Positions 6,620-11,030 of a stretch of DNA of 11,030 bases are shown here, piece by piece (position 1 is the stretch's first letter; each line of letters opens with the position of its first letter). The position numbers were made by a program, and so were the translations under genes. This DNA is from Parvularcula sp. (GTDB taxonomy: Bacteria; Pseudomonadota; Alphaproteobacteria; Caulobacterales; Parvularculaceae), in NCBI GenBank assembly GCA_003506635.1, contig DNZB01000006.1:1-11030 (forward strand), given 5' to 3'. The notes below the pieces were generated by a model, which was given only the letters and a program-made list of their open reading frames with translations, was not told the origin of the DNA and made no database searches.

Positions 6620-8920
6620 ATGAAGAAAGCATTCGGCAATTCGACGAGCGTCGTCGTCGCTGTGATCCTGATGGGCGCTCCGGCGTTTGCGCAGGTCGAT
6701 GAGATCGTCGTCACCTCGCAGCGCGTCGAACAGAATTTGCAGGCGGTTCCCATCGCCGTCACTGCGCTCAGCGGCGACCAGCTCCTCGATGCGACGGTCG
6801 TCAATCTTGAAGACCTTAACCAGATTGTTCCCTCACTCAACTTCCGTAAGGGAACGACGAACGCGAACTCGGCGGTCTTCCTGCGCGGGGTCGGCACGAT
6901 ATCCTTCTCGATCGCGGCGGAACCGTCAGTTTCGACAGTTGTCGACGGCGTCGTTCTTTCGCGCTCCGGACAGGCCTTCGCCGACCTCTATGACATTGAG
7001 CGCGTTGAGGTGCTGCGCGGGCCGCAGGGAACCCTTTTCGGCAAGAACGCCTCGGCCGGCGTCGTCAGCATCGTGACGAAAGGCGGAACGGACGAACTTG
7101 AAGGCGAAATCAATCTCGGTCTGTGGGAGGAAAGCGAATACCGCGCCAAGGGCAGCGTCGCCGGTCCGCTGACTGACACGCTCTCGGCGCGCCTTACCGG
7201 CTTTTACGGCTATTTCGACGGCCATATCACCAATATCTTCAACGGCGGCGACGAGCGCGTGAACGGCTACGAGCGGTGGGGCTCGCGCTTCGTGCTCGAT
7301 TTCGATCCGTCGGACGCCGCAAGCGTCAGGCTCGCCGTCGACTTCGCGCGCTCCGACGATGACTGCTGCGCGGAAATCACCGGGGTTTCGCGCGGACCCG
7401 TGCTCGACGCCGAACTCGGATTTCCGACGGCCCGCGGCGAAGACCAGCGCGTCGTCAACCACAACCTCGTCACCACGACGGAAGATACGACCTGGGGCGC
7501 CTCGCTGCAGGGCGACTTCACGATGTTTTCTGATCACACGCTGACGATGATCGGCGCTTATCGGAACTGGGAAAACGTTGAAGTGCGCGAAGGCGACTTC
7601 CTGCCGCGCGCGATCGTCGGCACAGCGCAGCTCCACGACCGCGGCATCGTGGAGACGGACCAATATTCCTTCGAGGCGCGCCTGGCTTCGCCGCAGGACC
7701 AGACTGTTTCCTATGTCCTTGGCGGCTTTGTCTGGCGGTCTGACAACACGCAATTCTTCCTTCGTGACGATATCACCTGCGCGACGTCGACCCTTCCGGT
7801 CGCCCCAAGCGGCGCGACGCCCTGCGATGTCACGGATACGGTCAACACGATTTTCCCGACCGCGAATTCCTTCAGCGACGTCGAAATGACGAACTACGCA
7901 TTCTTCGGCAACGCGACCTGGAACCTTACGGACGCCTTTCGCATGATCGGCGGCGTACGCTGGACGCGCGACGACGTCGAATTCACCCATGAACGCGCGC
8001 CGGGCGTCAATCTCGCCACCGGACTTCCAGCGACCGGACCCGGTGTTTCGGGCAATCCGGCCGGCGGCCTGACCAGCGCGACGCCGCCGGGTAACGGCAC
8101 GAACATTTCCGCCGGCGAAACCGACAATTCAAATTTCTCCGGCCGCGTGATCGCGCAATATGACTTCACCGATGGCGTGATGGGCTACGCCAGCTATTCG
8201 CGCGGCTACAAGGGCCCCGCGTTCAATGTCTTCTTCAATCACACGGCGCCGACCAATTCCGTGCCGATCGGCGCTGAGACTTCGAACTCCTACGAAGCCG
8301 GTTTCAAGTCGCGCATGTTCGACGACCGCCTCCAACTCAATGTCGCCGGCTTCTACGCCGTCTATGACGGCTTCCAGGCGAACAATTTCGTGCTGCTCAA
8401 CGGCACCATCATCACCAACCTGACGAACGCCGGTAAAGTCTCCACCGCCGGCTTTGAGGTCGACGGCGTCTTCACGCCGACCGATTGGTGGACGGTCACC
8501 GGCGGCGTCGCATACACGGACGCCGAGGTGAAGGCGTTCAATCCGAACCCGCTCACCAACGCGCCCTCGGCGCTAAACGAAACCCGGTTGCCGCTGGCGC
8601 CGCGCTGGTCATCTTCGATCGTCAGCGAATGGACGGCGCCCTTCTTCATGGGCACGCAAGCGCATCTGCGCGGCGCATGGTCCTATCAGGGCGACCAATT
8701 CTCCGATCTCGGCAATGGCGGCCCAATCGAACAGCATAGCCTTGTGGATCTAAGTCTCGGCTTCTCGGACGCGGACGACAATTATCGCCTGACGTTCCAC
8801 GTCAACAACCTGCTCGACGACAGCTATGTCACGCTAAACACGTCGAACGGCCAACGTCTGCACATCCCGCGCGACGCCAGCCGCTATGTCGGCGTAACTC
8901 TCCGCGCGAATTTCAACTGA
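6620..8920 (+). CDS. TonB-dependent outer-membrane receptor
   Basis: This 766-residue protein is a complete TonB-dependent receptor. A signal peptide (1-24) ends APAFA before Q25. It is followed by a TonB box, DEIVVTS (27-33), and a plug domain of roughly 38-155 containing FLRGVG (87-92) and LRGPQGTLFGKNASAG (132-147). A 22-strand beta-barrel should fill the rest, with barrel-like alternating strands up to the C-terminal YVGVTLRANFN. C249/C250 and C387/C402 lie in probable extracellular loops; the latter pair could form a disulfide. It imports an unidentified ligand across the outer membrane using energy from TonB-ExbBD, not encoded here. The style is that of the large Caulobacter/sphingomonad receptor family, in which many members carry oligosaccharides and others siderophores. 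ATG 6620 has GGGAGG at 6608-6613, six bases upstream. Its closeness to the glycosidase/TRAP operon makes a shared substrate possible but not shown. Confidence 0.95.
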   Translation: MKKAFGNSTSVVVAVILMGAPAFAQVDEIVVTSQRVEQNLQAVPIAVTALSGDQLLDATVVNLEDLNQIVPSLNFRKGTTNANSAVFLRGVGTISFSIAAEPSVSTVVDGVVLSRSGQAFADLYDIERVEVLRGPQGTLFGKNASAGVVSIVTKGGTDELEGEINLGLWEESEYRAKGSVAGPLTDTLSARLTGFYGYFDGHITNIFNGGDERVNGYERWGSRFVLDFDPSDAASVRLAVDFARSDDDCCAEITGVSRGPVLDAELGFPTARGEDQRVVNHNLVTTTEDTTWGASLQGDFTMFSDHTLTMIGAYRNWENVEVREGDFLPRAIVGTAQLHDRGIVETDQYSFEARLASPQDQTVSYVLGGFVWRSDNTQFFLRDDITCATSTLPVAPSGATPCDVTDTVNTIFPTANSFSDVEMTNYAFFGNATWNLTDAFRMIGGVRWTRDDVEFTHERAPGVNLATGLPATGPGVSGNPAGGLTSATPPGNGTNISAGETDNSNFSGRVIAQYDFTDGVMGYASYSRGYKGPAFNVFFNHTAPTNSVPIGAETSNSYEAGFKSRMFDDRLQLNVAGFYAVYDGFQANNFVLLNGTIITNLTNAGKVSTAGFEVDGVFTPTDWWTVTGGVAYTDAEVKAFNPNPLTNAPSALNETRLPLAPRWSSSIVSEWTAPFFMGTQAHLRGAWSYQGDQFSDLGNGGPIEQHSLVDLSLGFSDADDNYRLTFHVNNLLDDSYVTLNTSNGQRLHIPRDASRYVGVTLRANFN

Positions 8921-8928
8921 CTTGCGCA

Positions 8929-8954
8929 TTCAGTAATCGCAAACGATTACTGAA
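8929..8954 (+). terminator. Perfect 11-bp hairpin after the receptor gene, candidate terminator
   Basis: TTCAGTAATCG (8929-8939) and CGATTACTGAA (8944-8954) are perfect inverted repeats around the loop CAAA, starting eight bases after the receptor stop codon. The position suits a terminator or 3'-end stabiliser. The stem is unusually AT-rich for this DNA and no T-run follows on the plus strand. A two-fold symmetric operator is therefore also possible. Confidence 0.45.
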
Positions 8955-8961
8955 AGACGTC

Positions 8962-9011
8962 GCCCTGCGCGGTTCTAAACGCGCGAAGTGGTTCGCAGGG
9001 CCGCGCGGCCC
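8962..9011 (+). other. Nested GC-rich inverted repeats, possible structured 3' RNA
   Basis: GCCCTGCG (8962-8969) pairs with CGCAGGGC (8994-9001). Inside this, GCGCG (8967-8971) can pair with CGCGC (8980-8984), and GCGAA (8983-8987) with TTCGC (8992-8996). These pairings compete. The 14-base palindrome made of GGGCCGC plus GCGGCCC follows at 8998-9011. The cluster may add to transcription termination or form a stable RNA end; GC-rich composition makes some of it expected by chance. Confidence 0.3.
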
Positions 9012-9384
9012 GCAAAGCGTCCGGGCCGCGTCTTGCAGCGGGCGTTCCGCGTAACGCTGAGGCGCGTAAGGACGAGTGCAAGGCAAGCCCGCGCAGCGCG
9101 ATCAACTAATCGCCGCCGAATACGCGCGTACTCGGACGCAGTCTATCCAGCTCGATGCTGTGAAGGGCCGCAAAGCAACCGATCGTCCCCGTCTAAAATT
9201 CGCGGACGCGTCGGCTGACCCCTCGTCGGTTATACGGGGCGCGCTCCGACGAATTCGAAATGCGCAGACGGCAGCGCCTTTCCCGCCGTAGCTGAACACG
9301 TCTCCAGCGCGGCGATCGACACAATGACCACGCCGAATCATTTCCGGCTGCCACTGGCCCGGAAGATTTCGGAAAGCCGGAAAA

Positions 9385-9413
9385 TTGACGACGTTCCGGG
9401 GTCGCTCTTTATT
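9385..9413 (+). promoter_or_regulatory. Sigma70-like promoter for the glycosyltransferase operon
   Basis: TTGACG (9385-9390) and TTTATT (9408-9413) are spaced by exactly 17 bases. Transcription would start near 9420, giving a leader of about 128 bases before ATG 9548. The -10 element overlaps one TTCCGG hexamer of the surrounding cluster and another lies in the spacer, so a protein bound there would interfere with polymerase. Confidence 0.5.
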
Positions 9414-9421
9414 CCGGCCAA

Positions 9422-9439
9422 CGCGAACTATCGTTCGCG
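9422..9439 (+). promoter_or_regulatory. Inverted repeat at the predicted transcription start
   Basis: CGCGAAC (9422-9428) and GTTCGCG (9433-9439) are perfect inverted repeats around TATC. The site sits immediately downstream of the predicted start point, where a repressor operator or a 5'-leader hairpin would be effective. The regulator is unknown. Confidence 0.35.
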
Positions 9440-9547
9440 GGCTGATATTCCGGCCATTTTTTCGCGGAACCGGGAATAATTCTGTCATGAAATCGTCATC
9501 CTTCCGAGTGTCCGACAACCTGCCGGGCCGCCCGGGAGCCAACGGCC

Positions 9548-10765
9548 ATGCGAATCCTTATCTACTCGCACGACACATACGGCCTCGGGAACATCCGGCG
9601 CATGGCGACGATCGCCGAGGCGCTGGTCGAACAAGACCCCGCGAGCAATGTTCTCATCATCACCGGCTCGCCGATGCTGCATGCGTTTCGCCTCTCGGAC
9701 CGCGTCGATTATGTGAAGCTTCCGTGCCTGAACCGGACCGATGTCGGGCGCTATGACGTCAAACATCTGCGGCTGGACATCGACAGCGTTAAGCGAATGC
9801 GTGCGGGTCTCATCGCGACCGCTGCTATCGACTTCGAACCCGATCTGGTGCTCGTCGACAAGAAGCCGCTCGGCGTCATGCGCGAGCTTGAGCCGATGCT
9901 CGATATTCTCTCGCGCCGGCTGGCGCCGCCGCATATCTCGCTCGTCCTGCGCGACATTCTCGATGCGCCGGAAGTCACCAGAGATGTCTGGCGCCGCAAT
10001 GGCTATCACGAGCAGGTCGCACGTTTTTATGACGACATTCTTGTCGTCGGCGCCCGAAAAATCTTCGACGTCGCCCGCGAATATGAATTTCCTTCCGAAA
10101 CCGCGAGAATGATCCGCTATGCGGGCTTCCTGCGCCGCAAGAACGGCAAGGCGAGCGCTGCGGACATTCGCGCCAGACTTGGCCTTAAGGATGAGAAAAT
10201 CGTTCTCGTTCAAGCGGGCGGCGGCGCCGACGGCGCGGCGCTGATTTCGACCTATGTCGAATCGCTGCGCAAATGGCCGGCCGGGGCGCCCTATTTCTCC
10301 TGGATCATCTCAGGGCCGGAACTCGCGTCCGACGAACGCCGGAAAATCGCCCGGATGATGGCCGACACGCCCTTCGCGTTCCACCAGGAATTCGCGGACG
10401 ACATGAACGCTTGCGTGAACGCCGCAGACTACGTGGTGTCGATGGGCGGGTACAACTCCGTTTGTGAAATCCTGTCGTTGGGCCGGCCCGCCGTCATCGT
10501 CCCTCGTGTTCGGCCTGTATTGGAGCAGTGGCTCCGCGCTTCGCGGTTCGCCGATTGCGGCATGATCGAGTGCTTGCATCCGGACACCATGACGCCGGAG
10601 CGGCTTGGTGCGGCAGTTGAAGCCATGATCGCCAATGGCGACGCCCAGCTTGCGGCGCGGCGATCGCTGCCGCTCGACGGCCTGCCCTTTATCGCCGCGC
10701 ATGCGCAACGGTTCGCGCCGCCGGCCTACGCCGCAACGACCGCCCATTTCGCACTTCGCAGATGA
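9548..10765 (+). CDS. MurG/GT28-like glycosyltransferase (COG4671-type)
   Basis: The 405-residue protein has the two-domain GT-B layout. The N-terminal domain opens MRILIYSHDTYGLGNIRRMA (1-20), with the glycine-rich GLGNIRR loop. The C-terminal domain starts near residue 215 (KIVLVQAGGGADG, 217-229) and carries SMGGYNSVCEILSLGRPAVI (298-317), the region that binds the nucleotide-sugar in MurG-like enzymes. These proteins transfer a sugar from a nucleotide donor to a lipid or glycan acceptor at the cytoplasmic face. The match is to the uncharacterised 'predicted glycosyltransferase' group rather than to MurG itself, because it lacks peptidoglycan-gene neighbours. ATG 9548 has GGAG at 9535-9538, nine bases upstream. 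Its stop overlaps the next glycosyltransferase start as ATGA. Capsule, exopolysaccharide or glycolipid synthesis is the likely setting; donor and acceptor are unknown. Confidence 0.87.
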   Translation: MRILIYSHDTYGLGNIRRMATIAEALVEQDPASNVLIITGSPMLHAFRLSDRVDYVKLPCLNRTDVGRYDVKHLRLDIDSVKRMRAGLIATAAIDFEPDLVLVDKKPLGVMRELEPMLDILSRRLAPPHISLVLRDILDAPEVTRDVWRRNGYHEQVARFYDDILVVGARKIFDVAREYEFPSETARMIRYAGFLRRKNGKASAADIRARLGLKDEKIVLVQAGGGADGAALISTYVESLRKWPAGAPYFSWIISGPELASDERRKIARMMADTPFAFHQEFADDMNACVNAADYVVSMGGYNSVCEILSLGRPAVIVPRVRPVLEQWLRASRFADCGMIECLHPDTMTPERLGAAVEAMIANGDAQLAARRSLPLDGLPFIAAHAQRFAPPAYAATTAHFALRR

Positions 10766-11030
10766 ACGGCGCCGCCCCGATCCTCGTTCTCGTCAAGCGA
10801 TTCCCGAAGCTTTCCGAGACATTCATCCTCAACGAGATCCTGTCGCTTGAGGCGGCCGGGCTCGACCTTGAGGTCCGGACGCTGTTTGCGCCGAGTGATG
10901 AATTTTCACATCCCGATGCCGCAAGGGTTCGCGCCAATATCGGCGAACTGAAACCTGGCTCGATCCGCGCCAGTTTCAGCAGGGCGCCGCTGGCGACGCT
11001 GCGGGCGCTGGCGGCTTCGGTTCTGGCCGC
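10762..11030 (+). CDS. GT4-like glycosyltransferase, N-terminal part (truncated by window end)
   Basis: The frame opens at ATG 10762, overlapping the previous stop by 4 bases, and stays open to the window end (89 complete codons). The N-terminus reads ILVLVKRFPKLSETFILNEI (7-26), then a stretch continuing to LEVRTLF (36-42). The K-R-F-P-K-L-S-E-T-F pattern is typical of the first domain of GT4 family glycosyltransferases acting in capsule and exopolysaccharide synthesis. The nucleotide-sugar-binding C-terminal domain would lie beyond base 11030, so donor type cannot be judged. Overlap with the upstream glycosyltransferase indicates one operon and translational coupling, consistent with consecutive steps on one glycan. 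Confidence 0.82.
   Translation, partial: MNGAAPILVLVKRFPKLSETFILNEILSLEAAGLDLEVRTLFAPSDEFSHPDAARVRANIGELKPGSIRASFSRAPLATLRALAASVLA

Larger units (their letters stand above)
9342..9453. repeat. Six TTCCGG/CCGGAA hexamers at 17-18 base steps
   Basis: TTCCGG occurs at 9342, 9394, 9412 and 9448, and its complement CCGGAA at 9359 and 9377. Successive starts differ by 17, 18, 17, 18 and 36 bases. Sequence between the hexamers is not conserved, so this is not a simple tandem duplication. An 11-base form, TATTCCGGCCA, is repeated exactly at 9410-9420 and 9446-9456. The array surrounds the promoter candidate at 9385-9413 and may be a set of binding sites for an unidentified regulator. Confidence 0.4.
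8921..9547. other. Long non-coding interval with hairpins and a promoter-like repeat cluster
   Basis: These 627 bases separate the receptor gene from the glycosyltransferase operon. The left part (8929-9011) is hairpin-rich. The middle (about 9012-9340) shows nothing I can identify: the small open frames there lack family resemblance and convincing starts. The right part (9342-9480) carries the promoter candidate and repeated TTCCGG hexamers described separately. No tRNA, mobile-element end or attachment site was recognised. Confidence 0.6.

Noticed and set aside
6432..6632. A 66-codon minus-strand frame upstream of, and overlapping, the phosphatase-like gene
   Set aside because: It runs antisense through the receptor promoter and ribosome binding site, resembles no protein family, and its end is explained by the phosphatase-like gene's own Shine-Dalgarno and start.
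6926..7990. A 354-codon open frame antisense to the TonB receptor gene
   Set aside because: It has no recognisable domain, the opposite strand is clearly coding, and the residue composition is that of a GC-rich shadow frame.
8967..8984. A tRNA-like T-arm (GGTTCTAAA flanked by GCGC stems)
   Set aside because: The loop is eight bases rather than seven, and no anticodon arm, D arm or acceptor stem can be placed around it.
8998..9011. The 14-base palindrome as a phage or integrase attachment core
   Set aside because: No integrase, tRNA gene or second copy is present, and GC-only palindromes are expected in such GC-rich DNA.
9076..9291. A 71-codon plus-strand frame with a GTG start in the long intergenic region
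   Set aside because: AAGGA lies just upstream, but the spacing is very short, there is no family resemblance, and the composition is not clearly coding.
9102..9542. A 146-codon minus-strand frame in the long intergenic region
   Set aside because: It starts at TTG opposite the glycosyltransferase ribosome binding site, crosses the promoter and repeat cluster, and has no recognisable domain.

Overview
The window looks like a piece of a GC-rich alphaproteobacterial chromosome. Codon use is strongly GC-biased, and the genes combine a TRAP-type transporter, a TonB-dependent receptor of the kind common in Caulobacterales, Parvularculales, Hyphomonadaceae and sphingomonads, and a COG4671-like glycosyltransferase. 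The class-level call is an inference from gene content. I cannot name a genus.

Region 1 (1-5979, + strand) is a compact catabolic operon. It runs from the 3' part of an L-fucose isomerase-like sugar isomerase (5' end outside the window), through a cytoplasmic GH31 alpha-glycosidase overlapping it by 4 bases, to a complete TRAP transporter in the order small membrane subunit, large membrane subunit, periplasmic binding protein. The expected logic is uptake of an organic anion or anionic glycoside, cytoplasmic hydrolysis of an alpha-glycosidic bond, and aldose-ketose isomerisation of the released sugar. The substrate cannot be read from the sequence. The binding-protein arginine typical of TRAP carboxylate binding, and an arginine in the GH31 -1 pocket, both hint at an acidic ligand.

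Region 2 (5980-8920) holds two divergent genes. On the minus strand is a low-molecular-weight protein tyrosine phosphatase-like protein whose catalytic cysteine is replaced by aspartate. On the plus strand is a full-length TonB-dependent receptor with its own sigma70-like promoter and a strong Shine-Dalgarno. The phosphatase-like gene and the TRAP binding-protein gene end head to head with no spacer, their stop codons forming TGATCA.

Region 3 (8921-9547) is a 627-base non-coding stretch. It begins with a perfect 11-bp hairpin and other GC-rich hairpins after the receptor gene. It ends with a promoter-like region crowded with TTCCGG/CCGGAA hexamers at 17-18 base steps.

Region 4 (9548-11030) starts a glycan-synthesis operon: a MurG/GT28-like glycosyltransferase and, overlapping it by 4 bases, the N-terminus of a GT4-like glycosyltransferase cut by the window end.

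No tRNA, rRNA, CRISPR array, insertion sequence or phage gene was seen. The best candidates for something undescribed are the uncharacterised acidic-glycoside pathway of region 1, the Cys-to-Asp phosphatase-like protein, and the TTCCGG array in front of the glycosyltransferase operon.
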